A DNA stretch of 64,000 nt from Plotosus lineatus (GCA_024760905.1 CM045732.1:58148496-58212495), one strand, 5' to 3'; numbered from the stretch's first letter, positions 1 to 11,020 are shown. A program made the numbers and translations. Notes: generated by a model from the sequence alone, not told the origin.

Positions 1-98
1 AGGATGGGGATTTGTCATGGGTGTTGGTTGCGCGAGAGGTTGAGACGAGAGGAAAATCAGTTTAAAGGGTTTTTTTTTTTTTTTACATTTGTTTTCAG

Positions 99-223
99 AT
101 TTCTGCTCGTATCCTGGAGGCCCATCAGAATGTGGCCCAGATGAGTCTCATCGAGGCCAAGATGCGCTTCATCCAGGCCTGGCAGTCTCTGCCAGAGTTT
201 GGGATCACTCACTTCTTGGCCAA
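99..223 (+). CDS. fermt2: fermt2 (kindlin-2) third-from-last coding exon
   Basis: Kindlin-2 binds integrin beta tails at focal adhesions and, with talin, activates integrins. This 125-nt exon follows a T-rich tract and CAG acceptor (96-98) and ends before GTGAGT. It reads in phase 0 from ATT for 41 codons and leaves two bases of a Lys codon that the next exon completes. The peptide contains [18 protein letters not shown] and LPEFGITHF, which I recognise as the F2/F3 junction of the kindlin FERM domain. The gene enters the window from the left, so upstream exons are missing. The kindlin-2 paralogue is chosen because the C-terminus at 1570-1743 fits kindlin-2 better than kindlin-1 or -3. Confidence 0.93.
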
Positions 224-463
224 GTGAGTTTGTGGTGCTTATTGTTAATCATTGTTACAAGTCTCCAAAGCTCTTCTTTTCTGCAAATGTTTGTGAGTCA
301 TAAAAAGCAGGCACGCCCATTTTTACTTTTATTTTCTATTCTACTTCGATTTAGTCATTGTATTTTAGAGAATAATGAGCTCAACTGGAAAACCTGTATT
401 TATGGGTGCACCTGCTGTGTGTTGAGAAGTGTCAGTGAGCCTTATAATTTTGGTCTTTTTCAG

Positions 464-605
464 ATTCCAAGGCAGTAAGAGAGAGGAGTTGATTGGCATC
501 ACCTACAACAGATTGATTCGCATCGACGCCAGCACCAGAGACGCCATAAAGACTTGGCGCTTCAGCAACATGAAACAGTGGAACGTCAACTGGGAGATCA
601 AGATG
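464..605 (+). CDS. fermt2: fermt2 penultimate coding exon (F3 subdomain)
   Basis: This 142-nt exon lies between a TTTTTCAG acceptor and a GTATGG donor. Its first base completes the split Lys codon of the previous exon, and 47 codons follow. The peptide runs [12 protein letters not shown] to WNVNWEIKM and includes the QW pair that family knowledge places in the integrin-binding pocket of the kindlin F3 domain, which is PTB-like. The intron before it is 240 bp and has nothing notable. The intron after it (606-1569) holds a C-rich tract and a G tract. Confidence 0.95.
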
Positions 606-1088
606 GTATGGTGTTTTCCTAAAAGTGTGACCTCACACCTCACCACCATCACACTTCAAGAAGTCCAACACAGTCAGTGCTACTTCAGCCTTGCAACGTT
701 CAAGCAGTTCTTATTCCATGATGTCTATTTTTGTAAAAAATGTCTGGAGTATTTCAGGGAGATTACAGCAATATAAACTTACATTCTGATGGGAATTTTT
801 AATGTCTTAATGATTGAAATACAAAATAAGACTTAATCCTGTAACAGCGGTTTTTAGGGTGAGGTAAACATGAGGAATTATGCAGGAAAGATTTTCACTC
901 CCCCATTGTGTATATGCAGCTGCCTGGAGCGCCACCCAGATGGTGATGTCAGTATAAGTATTATATAAATTGAAGAGTCTGCGGATCACTGCATTCTAAA
1001 TGTACCAATACTGCACCTCATTACTACTTCTACATAACTCGCTCTGTTTCGATTAACATTTCATTAAAGCTTCTTAACCTCTTGTGGG

Positions 1089-1131
1089 ACACCCCCACCC
1101 CAACCCACCCCACCCCACCCCACCCCACCCC
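1089..1131. repeat. C-rich (ACCCC)n tract in fermt2 intron
   Basis: Repeated CCCAC/ACCCC units form several runs of four to five cytosines. The minus strand therefore has multiple G runs that could form a G-quadruplex. It is likely an intronic simple repeat. Confidence 0.8.
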
Positions 1132-1453
1132 CGGCCTCATATGAGAACATCGTATTTTCTTGTTTGAAGACATTAATAAAGTTGAATCGTTGTTGGATGG
1201 TAAGGTAGAGAAATGTACAGACACACGTTAGGTTTTGTGTCGTAGTACTTTAAAGCAGAAAGTATACAGGTTTATCTGTAGATTAATTTCTGAATGAAGA
1301 TGACTCGGTGAAAGCCATGTTATAAATGACTTGCTGTATAAATCACTGCAGTGAGGTTCTGGTCTGGTCGTTGACTATTTTACACATATAAGAGATAGAG
1401 GTTAGATTTTTTTTTTTTTTTAATTATCATCAGTTAGTTATATTTAATTTTTT

Positions 1454-1496
1454 GTGTGTGTGTGGGTGTGTGTGTGTGTGAGGGGGGGGGGGGGGG
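1454..1496. repeat. (GT)n followed by a long G run
   Basis: An interrupted GT microsatellite runs straight into about 14 consecutive G residues, roughly 70 bp before the acceptor of the last fermt2 exon. The exact length of such tracts is often uncertain in assemblies. Confidence 0.85.
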
Positions 1497-1569
1497 TAAT
1501 TACTTTCTGCATTTCTATTCCCAAGCAAGCCGCCATCTTAAAACCAGCCCTTGGTATTTTCTCCTGTAG

Positions 1570-1743
1570 GTTACAGTGGAGTTTGCTGATGAGCCCAGTC
1601 TGTCGTTCACATGTGCCGAGGTGGACTGTAAAGTGGTGCACGAGTTTATTGGAGGTTACATTTTCCTATCCACAAGGGCCAAGGACCAGAATGAGTCTCT
1701 TGATGAAGAAATGTTCTACAAGCTCACCAGTGGCTGGGTCTGA
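1570..1743 (+). CDS. fermt2: fermt2 last coding exon and stop
   Basis: This 174-nt exon follows CTCCTGTAG and encodes 57 residues plus TGA. It ends in [14 protein letters not shown], the characteristic kindlin-2 C-terminus; kindlin-1 ends differently. It completes the F3 subdomain, including [16 protein letters not shown]. The three exons join in frame to 146 residues, with no frameshift or stop, so the gene looks functional here. Confidence 0.96.
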   Translation, partial: VTVEFADEPSLSFTCAEVDCKVVHEFIGGYIFLSTRAKDQNESLDEEMFYKLTSGWV

Positions 1744-1930
1744 GAGGAAGAACCTCCGAGGCCAATAACAAAGGGGGTTGGGTGGCATAGAGTGCCTGGG
1801 ATTTTTGTTTGTTTACTCTTTTTTTTGTTTGTTTGTTTTGTTTGTTTATTTTTTGTTGTTTTTGTGTGTCCCCCGTGTTTTTATCGTGCCATTCATTTGG
1901 CTACAGTGATGATTTGAAGGCTGCCATCTT

Positions 1931-1933
<3 letters not shown>

Positions 1934-1987
<54 letters not shown>
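1934..1987. repeat. (GT)27 microsatellite in the fermt2 3' UTR
   Basis: About 27 uninterrupted TG units lie within 200 bp of the stop codon. In RNA this is a (UG)n tract, a type of site bound by CELF- or TDP-43-like proteins; that role is inference only. Confidence 0.95.
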
Positions 1988-1988
<1 letters not shown>

Positions 1989-3073
1989 CCTGCATTAATG
2001 CTTACATACACCTTTAAAACACTAATGTGCTGACTTTAAGGAACGATGAGAAATGTTCTCCGTTTGCTCAAGACCTCGCCTTCTGAATATTCTTTTCTGA
2101 AGGCAAGCAGCTACTTTGTCAGAGACATCTGCTTCTTGCGTTCATGTCCCAGAGTGCTGTGTGTGTGTTCACTGTGGCTTTGGATGGCTGTCTCCACCTC
2201 TGTGCACACAAAAGGGGCCAGTGCGACATCCCTGATCTTTCACCTTGCACGGTAATACCCAAACTTGTCTCAAATGTCAATGCGTGTCTTCTGATTTAAC
2301 TGTTTTGAGAAGTTGTGTTTTTGTGGTCGTCATACTGCTAATTTACCTTTATTGTAAAGCAGGCCCTGTGCTGCCTCACTCATTTTCTGGCATAACTTAC
2401 ACACACACACACTTTTTGTAGTTGTTGTAAACATTTTCTTTCCCAACAGCAGCCATTTAATGAAGGAGATATCCAGCACTCAAGTGCTGCTCTGCATGAG
2501 CAAGATCTGAGAGTCTTTCTAGATTACAGCTGATCAGAACGCTCAACACAAGCAGTTTTGTAACCAGGAGGATCACTTTCTTTAAAAAAAAAAAAAAAAA
2601 AAAAATACAACCCAAAATGAACACCTGATCCCTTGATAGCATGGTAAGCACTTCTAGAGTAAACGAAACGTCCCCTTTTGAATTAGCTGCCGTTCACGTT
2701 ATTGTTTGAGTCAGCTTGAGGTAATGGATTGCTCGTCAGCACTATAGCCATTACTGGACGTCCTGAAGGTCTCATCCAAACACTAAAGACAGTGGGTTAC
2801 GGGTTTATTCTTGCAGTTTACAATGCACATCAACAGTATATTGAAGGCAACACAAGGGAAGGATTCCAGGGGTCTTAACCTGCTAGCTACAGCGTCTCAA
2901 AGCTAATTTCATATTTTGAAAGAAGTTTTTCAAAAGGAAGAAAATGTTTGCTTTTGAATGAAAAGCAAGACCTGAGTGTTGTGAGCACAGTTTCTGCCCT
3001 CCTATTCAGTATGAAGTCAGTGAGGTTGGTCTCAGATGTGCTGTGCAGCCTGTTAGATGCACCGTGATGTCTT

Positions 3074-3076
<3 letters not shown>

Positions 3077-3113
<37 letters not shown>

Positions 3114-3352
3114 CCGCCTGTACAGCCTATTCTTGTCATTCACACTTTATCCTGAACCATATAGTATTATTCAAAGCTGTTATATTGATATGCACCAGCA
3201 ATAGGTCACTGTGTTTTAAAGGCAGTACATGCAATGTTTTTTTTTTTCATGAATATGAAGGAATGCTAAATGAAGTATTAGTTTTTGTAACTAATGTAAA
3301 AAACAGTTTTATAGAATTGTACAGGTATTTTTTTTTTCTTGTTGCTTTTTCC

Positions 3353-3383
<31 letters not shown>

Positions 3384-3677
3384 GGAATATGCCCTTTTTT
3401 CAGAAGAGAAGGAAAAAAGCCATCTTTTGAGCATTGCTTGGTATGATGTGTACCCGCCTATGTTAAAGTCTTATTGAGTTTTTAAGAGTTAAAAAATATA
3501 TATAAGTATATACAGTATAATGTGATGAAGCATGTCTCAAGCTCCAGGTTTACCTGCTGCACCTTTTAACACTCACATTTAAGGGCTTGTTTTATTCTCT
3601 GGTTCTTTCTGCTCGCTTTAAATTAAACACGGTATGTAAATGTTATGTTCTGTTTGATGCATTGGCATATTTGAGAA

Positions 3678-3722
<45 letters not shown>
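3077..3722. repeat. Three long poly-T tracts in the fermt2 3' UTR
   Basis: Runs of T are seen at 3077-3113 (37 nt), 3357-3383 (27 nt) and 3680-3722 (43 nt). On the minus strand they resemble poly-A tails, but no retroelement body is recognisable next to them. Confidence 0.9.
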
Positions 3723-3724
<2 letters not shown>

Positions 3725-3918
3725 TTGTTCGAATATAAATCCGAATGATCTTTTATCGATTACCAAATGACCCCCCTCCCTCCCCCTCCCCGTTTATAGT
3801 AAGTCAGTGAAATATTAAAACCTGTCTTGTGTAGTTTGTGCTGATTTGAAGAGAGAGGAGTTTGATGGAGAACCATTGCACCCTGGAGTTTGAGACAAAT
3901 TGCCGTAAAATGAAGTAC

Positions 3919-3924
3919 AATAAA
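3919..3924 (+). terminator. Polyadenylation signal AATAAA, proximal candidate
   Basis: A canonical hexamer in the fermt2 3' UTR, followed within 40 bases by a T-rich stretch. Confidence 0.5.
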
Positions 3925-4037
3925 AAGCTACTTTAGTATATCTTTTCTCCTCTTTGACTTTTATTTTGTTCACCTCAGATTCTGAACAGCAGTGCATGAC
4001 CTGCTGGCTTTAGACTGTAAAAATGCATTTGTTTAAA

Positions 4038-4047
4038 AATAAATAAA
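4038..4047 (+). terminator. Overlapping AATAAA pair, likely main fermt2 poly(A) signal
   Basis: Two overlapping AATAAA hexamers (4038-4043 and 4042-4047) occur just before the sequence changes to non-UTR-like DNA and the TIR element begins. This makes it the best candidate for the 3' end of fermt2. Confidence 0.6.
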
Positions 4048-4339
4048 AATGACTATTTAATACCTATGAGAATAAGCTTACTGTATATTTGTGATGATAA
4101 TGCAATTCCATACGCTCACCAGCAGAGGCCGTTGTCTGTCTGCCTACGGAAAACGCATCATTTTCATTGTGTTGTACCTGTTTAGTTTCAGGGTGTGTGA
4201 GAGCGAATAGTTAATCTCTAACTGTAGTTATATCGCTAGCATGTGCTCTCCCTGTATATAATGGCCTCCTACAGAATAGAGCGGAACTGTGCGGAATATG
4301 GTACATGCTTCTGGCTATCTTGACACACACACACACGTG

Positions 4340-5535
4340 ATACCCCCATTTCACTGGAACGTGGCAGACTCGCGGAAGCAACAATGTCGTCATCCTCCAA
4401 CGTTCCTCAGTCGTTCTGCCACCTTCCGTGTCCTTCCGTGTGATTCCGAACGTATTCCTCCGCTTCTGGCAGGCCAAAATCTTCAACGAATAAATTCACG
4501 GAAAAATCTTCTGACCGTGTTCCCTGAGGTTCCTCAGTCGCTCCGTCATTTTCTCACATGTTCCTTGATCATTTCTTTTATTTGGCCAGTGTTCCTTGAA
4601 CGTTCCGCGAACGTTCCCCCCCCCGCTTCCAGATGATCAAATGTGGCCACAGAATCCTCACGGAATACTCACGGAAGATTTGCGGAATACATGCAGAATG
4701 GTTGCAGATGACACGGAAGACTCGCGGAACACTCAAGGAAGTCACTTCCACTGTAAATTATTCCAGTTCTTTCACTTTATTTTTTTTCTGTTTTCCTGTT
4801 CATGTAATAAAGTTTTAAAGTTATAATCACTGCGGTTTGGACTTGTGTGCATGGTATTTAGTCTGGAATGATTTATTGAGGTGCAAATAAAAAGAATGTA
4901 TTGACATTATTGATATTAAACATATTAACATATGTTAAATTTTAAATTTATTAAAAATTATAAACATATTGCACATTAGAAACAATCATAAACATGTTAA
5001 AATTTAAATTTATTATACATTATATACATTATGAACATATTGTATGAATGAGCTTCCTTGTTCGATTTTGCTATTTATAGGTGGAATCGGGAGCAAATCC
5101 TTTGATCTTTGCCGATTTTTCCTCTTTGAAATGTGCTTACGCTGGGTATTCCTCAGTCATTCCGTGTTGAACGTGAACATTCCGCCTGTTCCGCAATCAT
5201 TCCGTAGCTCTTGCTTCTAAAATGGAGTAGTGCCATAGTCATTCCTCGGGTGTTCCTAGCTTCCCGTGAATGTTCTGCGAATTATCCGAAGGTCTTCCAT
5301 TGAAATTCCGAAGGTAATCCGAGTGCTCTTACGCATATATTCCGACATTGTACCGTGGTCTTTCAGTGTCTTTTCCGTACATTCCATGAACGTTCCGAAG
5401 GTGTTCCAAGGGGACAATTTTCCGTAGGGTTTTGACCCATTTTCCATGTAAAAATGTCCAAGTTCCTCCGTAGAGTGCATTCCGCGCCTTTCCGCTACGA
5501 TCATTGCATTCCGCGCGCCAGTGAAATGGGGGTAT
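4340..5535. mobile_element. Non-autonomous TIR element with 11-bp phased TTCCG/CGGAA arrays
   Basis: An 18-bp perfect terminal inverted repeat is seen at 4340-4357 and 5518-5535, beginning ATACCCCCATTTCACTGG. If the target site is TA, the TIR proper starts at CCCCC. No transposase frame is present. Both flanks are filled with degenerate TTCCG words (for example 4392-4464 and 5242-5404) and a CGGAA block (4650-4740), mostly 11 bp apart. The centre (about 4860-5050) is AT-rich with short internal repeats. The family is not recognised; it could be Harbinger- or Kolobok-like. Confidence 0.75.
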
Positions 5536-5713
5536 AATACAGATACAATTAGATATCTAATCTATAATTAGATACAGTGCCTGGTGAGTGTGTAAGGTTC
5601 GAGTGTTTTTTGTTTCTGACTGACTGTGACTTTTGTGTCTATTGCTAACATTAGGTTTATCATTAGTTATACTGTATCTTTATTTGCTTTTCTTCATCTC
5701 AGTCCCAGAACCA

Positions 5714-5889
5714 CCATCTTTTCCTTTCGGCTGTTCCCTTCAGGGGTTGCCACAGCGAATCATCTGCCTCCATCTCACCCTATCCTCTGCATCTTCTCTT
5801 ACACCAACTACCTTCGTGTTCTTCACATCTCTTTGGTCTTCCTCTAGGCCTTCTGCCTGGTAATTCCAACCTCAGCATCCTACTACCAA
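5714..5889 (-). mobile_element. 5'-truncated RTE-clade LINE 3' end with target-site duplication
   Basis: The minus strand encodes the C-terminal tail typical of RTE-type reverse transcriptases (LRLELPGRRPRGRPKR) and ends with the sequence around GTGGC(A/G)ACCCCTGAAGGGAACAGCCGAAAGG. An 11-bp direct repeat, TCCCAGAACCA, lies at 5703-5713 and 5890-5900. This is the mark of target-primed insertion. Only about 176 bp of the element were inserted. Confidence 0.85.
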
Positions 5890-6149
5890 TCCCAGAACCA
5901 TACCGATTGTTTTTATCATGATTAACACCCTGAATCCATGAACCCACACATGCTCCAGTCTGTGCTGTGTAGGAGGGATGCTTGAATAGTTGGCAGGAGG
6001 CATGTTTGTAGCTGTGCATCATCTTTCACATAACCTGCATGCATAATCATCTATTTCGCAAAGGAAATGTCATTCTGAATAGCCGTTAATTTGGGTGTGT
6101 AACAGAGTGGAACTTCCATCAAAAATTTGCTGAATATTAGAAAAGTTAT

Positions 6150-6780
6150 TCTGAAAGCTGTCTAAAATCTCACTTGTACAATGTTCTCAATCATGTTTCT
6201 GTAGAACTCTGGGTGCTTTCAAAGAGGAAAAATGAAACACCAGCATCCAGTCATTCCATGTACCAAAAGCGTTTCCTGTTGGTCTTTTATACTGGCGTGG
6301 ACGATTTGCACGAGCCTTTATCTGCTGTAGCATTGGCAGGAATCTGGTGCTGTATTGGGTCAGTGGCTCAACAAAGCTGGGCAGTCAAAGACTGAAAAAC
6401 ATCAGCCGGTCCATTTCAGTTAAACGATATGCATAATCAACTGTAGCTTGAGATTCTTAGACAGAATCTAACAGGAGAGGAACTGAATGTGGTCTTCTAC
6501 TGTTCTAGACCATCCATGTGAATGTTGTGATTTGTTTTGGATGTTCTGAGGTATTTTTCTTCATACCATAGTTGGAAAGACTTGGTTATTTAACTTATTT
6601 ATGACGTTCCTCACAGTTTTTTTTCTGACCCCTCAAGCCATATTGGGTTTTTCCGTCAGAACTGGCACTCTGTGCTTTCGCAACACCTTGAAAAACGGAG
6701 AGGACCTTCAGCAGTTTCTGAAATACTCAAACAAGCCTGTCTTGAACCAAACATCAGGCTAGTCATTGAAATAAAAAATT
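6150..6780. repeat. Degenerate dispersed repeat, family uncertain
   Basis: The text includes phrases such as CAGCAGTTTCTGAAATACTCAAAC and GAACTGAATGTGGTCTTCT in fragments, which I associate with a widespread vertebrate interspersed repeat. No open frame or terminal repeats are seen, so the assignment is tentative. Confidence 0.4.
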
Positions 6781-6842
6781 TTCCTCTTTCTGGTATTTTA
6801 TACGAATATTGAATAAGGTACATTATTATTTATTTATTTTTG

Positions 6843-7170
6843 TCTTTCCTTTCGGCTATTCCCTTCAGGGGTCGCCACAGCGAATCATCTGCCTCCATCT
6901 CTCCCTATCCTCTGCATCTTCTTCTCTTACACCAACTACTTTCATGTCCTCCTTCACCAGATCCATAAATCTTCTCTCTGGTCTTCCTCTAGACCTTCTG
7001 CCTGGTAGTTCCAACCTCAGCATCCTACTAGCAATATATTCACTATCCCTCCTCTGTACATGTCCAAACCATCTCAATCTCTAGCCTCTCTGAACTTGTC
7101 TCCAAAACATCTTACATGTGCTGTCCTGTCCCTCTGATGTCCTCATTGCTCCCAAAGAAAACCTCAACAT
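6843..7170 (-). mobile_element. RTE-clade LINE 3' fragment
   Basis: The minus strand reads RWFGHVQRRDSEYI, LRLELPGRRSRGRPERRF and VGVREEDAEDRERWRQM, the end of an RTE reverse transcriptase, then the same 3' tail as at 5714-5889. It is a longer truncation than that copy. The reading frame is interrupted near its start. Confidence 0.85.
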
Positions 7171-7189
7171 TTTTGTGTTAACTATCAGT

Positions 7190-7545
7190 AGTGGTGGAAA
7201 GTGGCATAGTGGGAAACAGGTCTACCTCAGTTAGGTTCCTGGATTTGAGTCTGGAGCTTGACTGGGACATTTGTTAATAGTTTGCATGTTCTCCCCATGT
7301 GTGTCCATTTCCTCCAGGTACTCTGGTTTCCTTGTACAGTCTAAGGACCTGCACATTAGGCTAAGTTGCTGTTCCAAGTTGTCCCTACATGTGAGTGCGT
7401 AGGACTGTGTGTCTGCGTGTGCTGGCCCTGTAGTGAACTAGTGAGCTGTTCAGGGTGCACCCTGCCTTTGAGCAGAGTCAACTGAAATAGGGTCCAGCCT
7501 CCCTGTAACCCCAGAAGGATTAAACAGTTTGGTGAATGAATTTGA
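7190..7545 (+). repeat. Common teleost dispersed repeat with tRNA-like head
   Basis: It begins with GTGGCATAGTGG and a TTGAGTC box-B-like word. Degenerate versions of TTTGCATGTTCTCCCC, the CTGTTCAGGGTGCACCCTGCC segment and the GGTCCAGCCTCCCTG end follow. Other copies occur at 21580, 33540, 48955 and 62640. The family name is not certain. Confidence 0.65.
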
Positions 7546-9650
7546 TTATTTGTATATGTAATATAATCTCAATGGTCCTTAACCACTTCTCAATCAGTAA
7601 ACTATACTACATGGGAACGGTACAGTCTGATTGGTCCACTATTTCAGGACTTAAAAATTCATTATTCCGAGTGGATAATGCTTGAATCAAACATGGCAGA
7701 CACTCTTTATTATGGTCGTGTGCAGCAAACGGTCATTTTGTGCATTTAAAGGGAAAAAAATAAAACACGAGAATTTAGTTTTTCTTACGTTTCCTGTAGT
7801 AGATACGAAAACAATTTTCTGGAGCACCATGTAATTTTGGTTCTGAATGAGTGGACTGAATAGAACAGATCCAACACCGTTACTTACCCAAACCTATCAG
7901 CTGGCTCAAGTACCGAGCTCATCCAATGTAGTGGTGTTTATTTTTTTAACAGCAATTACGAACTTTATTAGCGCATTATCGCCACACTCTGGTTTGGAGT
8001 GCACTGCTTTGGTTTATAGACTTATTCCTGGTTTATAGGGAAAGAATTCAGATTTATATATTTTTTTTCCAGTCCTATCACTTTCAAAGACCTGCCTCAG
8101 TATCATGAATAAAATATGAACTAGACATCTTATTTTAGTTTCCTTTTTTTGTCGTATAAATTATAGCTGCTTATTTTAGCATGAATAGAAGTTCGAACAC
8201 AAACAGCTGTCTGTTCAATTAAAAAAAATGCAAAAAAAAATAAACAATGTCATTTTAGTGTGCTTTTTTTTCCTATTCCCATTTAGCCTATACTAAAACA
8301 ATCACGTACATCAGGCTTAGTTGATGCTAAAATTACGGAATATTCCACGTACAGCATCCACTTCACCTCTGAGATATAATAAACATCAACACTTGCAAAA
8401 CTGAAGGTTTTTCTGGTCTGTGATATTAGACTTTACTTTAGACGAGACCCATTCTTAGTGAAAATATTTAGGTCATGTCTTGTGGAAATGTGTGTGACAT
8501 TCCTGAAAGGATAACCAATTATATATAAATTTCCTAATAATCTGAGGCCTGAAATCCAATAGGTTGTTGTTATGAAGAATTGTGAGGTCCTGACAAAAAC
8601 CTTGCACACCTTATTAGTGCTGAACCTTTCCATCACCTCATGGCTTTTGTGAGTCAGTGAAAACGTCTAGGGTTTCTCTCCATTCCGTGCCTCTGCAGTA
8701 ATGGCCTCTTGCTCTATGGGGATATTCATGTATTTGCTGTTGCAATCACATCAAGACAAATTAGGATCTTTATAAGTCCCTTTGTGCTCGTGTTTATTAC
8801 CGGCTGTGTGATGTCTTTTCAGTATGTGCTGCTCAAGTGTTCAGGCCATCTGTATTGTAAAAGGAAATAGATACTGCATGCTTAACTATATTAGGATATT
8901 GGATTGTACTGACGGTTTAAAATCAAAAGAATACTGTATTCTCCATCAGGGTAATAACTAAAATGTGGGTTGTTTTTTTTTAAATTCTGCAAGTACACAC
9001 ATACATTTTGTGCCTCAGCTCTTGCTATACTGTTATCACCAGTTTTATAAACGAACACAAAATAATCTCGTGCTCTTTGCTCTGTCTGAATGTTGCACCT
9101 CTACTAACACTCTAACCCCCGCTGATGATAAAGTCTCTGTCTGCTGACCTTGAACTGTTCTCAGATAGTGAGTGTGCAATACAAATGGGAAGCAGGTGCT
9201 GTGCAGATAAGGTCATGTGCAGTTTAAAAAGATGGTTTGCACCTCATTCATCAACCTGCTCTGTACGAAACCAAACATTGAATATGTAGTCTAGTTGTAC
9301 TGGCGGAGGGGGGATCACAACACACCACAAATCTGCATTTCAGATGAGTTGCTTCTGTACTCTTAATGTTAAATTCATAACTGTTAACCTTGATTTAATG
9401 CGACCATGATTATCCATTCATTTGTATTCCAGCCCAATTTTATCCCCCTAAGCTACAGAGAATAAAGTAGTACAAAACTGCAGAAGGGTACGAATTAGTG
9501 GTTTTCGTGTCTGTGTCAGGGGGACTAGAGATGGTCTTGCTGAAGGCTCTTAAAGACACAATGCTTCCTTCACTCTTTTGCCTGCAAGAGTTTAGTTTGT
9601 ATGAGGAGTACAGATGTGGAAATTCAGCCATGCCCCCCCCCTCCTAAAAA
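7546..9650. other. Intergenic DNA without recognised features
   Basis: AT-rich sequence with short T and A runs. No exon, terminal repeat or RNA gene was recognised. The longest frames are about 60 codons and have no family resemblance. Confidence 0.5.
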
Positions 9651-9654
9651 AGCC

Positions 9655-9965
9655 CTATATTAACATTTTGTTGGACTGCCTTTAACCAAATTACAGCATA
9701 ATCAACCATGTCATTGTTTTGACAAATATAAACAGTATGAAAATATTTAGTTACATGCAGAGTTGGGTTCATTTACCATTGACATCTAGAACTGATGACT
9801 GGGAAATCGAACCACTCCATAAAATCTTCTCCAGCACATCCTTGACTTTCGGCAGGTTGGTGTCAGTTCCTGCATGAAAATTATTCCTCATGCTCCCTAA
9901 ACTAGTCTTTCAATATTTCATATATAAATTTATATCTGTACCATCAGTGAAGAAAAGGCCTGTTG
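9655..9965 (-). mobile_element. Decayed Tc1-like transposon fragment
   Basis: It resembles the minus strand of the Tc1 family seen at 13745 and 29318: GTTGGACTGCCTTTA near the outer end, then ACCACTCCATAAAATCTTCT and CTCCAGCACATCC. The outer terminal repeat is lost. A further matching piece (CAGCTGACTTACTTATTGCC and following) at 11440-11525 may be the continuation, separated by later insertions. Confidence 0.55.
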
Positions 9966-10564
9966 CTGGGGTAACATGTGGAACATGAGTACATATTCGC
10001 TAATGGAACACTCGCTTTTGTGAGTTTCAGTGTCCGTACAAAAACATGCTCTAACTCTCTGGATTTGGACATGGGATTTAGGATTTTCCAAATGATACAG
10101 AACACGAATAGAAGACGTAACAGATTGAAATTTGTTCAATGTTCCTATGTCAAAATTTTGAGATTACAAAAGCGTGCGTGCCCTTCGCTTAATATACTTT
10201 GACACTAATAGAGAACACGTTATTCCATTCTTTTTAGACTCTCACATCCTCGCGGTAGAAATGCTTTACTTTAAAACTACTGTATAGCTTTACTAATGCA
10301 TGACATTAATACTCATGTTGCTCCACATAACCTTTTACATTTATTTACTTTATCAAATTCTGTTAATCATCAAAATACCAGATCCGCATCTTCTGGAGAC
10401 TTTTATTTAAAACCCTCTAGACCTTCACTATTTAATCGCATGATTTGATCTTGGTTTAATTAACTTGAATATTTAGATGAAGTGTCTCAATTTGTGGTTC
10501 CATTAGCAAAGCCATATACGCATCTTAAAACCCTCATTGTCTCTGTTGGGTTTTTTTTTTTTTA

Positions 10565-10860
10565 CACACCCGAGCCTGGTGGCTTAGCCTCGTGGCTCAT
10601 CAGGCCGGTGCTTATCCCCGGTTTCCATCGCGTGAAGCGACCAGGAGTTCAACTCCCCCTGGATGGGACGCTAGTCAATCGCATCTTTACCTTCCCAGTG
10701 TATTTTACTGGTACCCATTTATATTGCTGGGTGAACAGAGGCACACTTGTGGTTGAGACCTTGCCCAGGGGTCTTAGCACAGTGAGGGTCTCAGTGGGAT
10801 TCGAACTCACAACCTCCTGATCATGAGAACAGCACCCTACCACTACGCCACCGGCCCCAC
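10565..10860 (-). mobile_element. tRNA-headed SINE, minus strand
   Basis: Read on the minus strand it starts GGGGCCGGTGGCGTAGTGG, with a box-A-like TGGCGTAGTGG, followed by a box-B-like GAGTTCGAATCCC. The body follows, ending near a T run in the window orientation that would be an A-rich tail. It is a different family from the RTE-tailed SINE, judging from the body. Confidence 0.7.
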
Positions 10861-10924
10861 AAAACCCATTGGTTGTTCCCTTATTTTTTAATCCTGCCAT
10901 GAGCCAGTTTTTCCTGGTATGCAG

Positions 10925-11020
10925 TTGGGGGCAATCGGCACCTAATGGTTAGAGAAGCATTGCTGGTTCGATTCCCGAGCCAGCCAGAGAAATGTGTGAT
11001 GGCACCTTCATGACTGAAGT
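10925..11020 (+). mobile_element. Partial tRNA-headed SINE, plus strand
   Basis: GGGGGCAATCGGCACCTAATGGTTAGAG contains, in parts, an A-box-like tract, and TGGTTCGATTCCCGAGCC is a B-box-like tract. Only the head and a short body remain. It faces the minus-strand SINE that ends 65 bp upstream. Confidence 0.6.

Larger units (their letters stand above)
1744..4065 (+). other. fermt2: fermt2 3' untranslated region (end estimated)
   Basis: No coding sequence is visible after the stop codon. The tract is T-rich and holds a (GT)n run and three long T runs. The 3' end is placed just after the AATAAA pair at 4038-4047. A TIR element starts at 4340. Another AATAAA at 4806 lies inside that element and could act as a distal site. 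RNA data would be needed to fix the end. Confidence 0.65.

Noticed and set aside
4596..4826. Short open frames in the phased-word element
   Set aside because: They follow the 11-bp word composition and have no domain or start context.
5256..5504. 82-codon minus-strand frame rich in Thr, Glu and Met
   Set aside because: It is a by-product of 11-bp words read in one frame. No stop occurs because TTCCG-type words reversed do not form stops.
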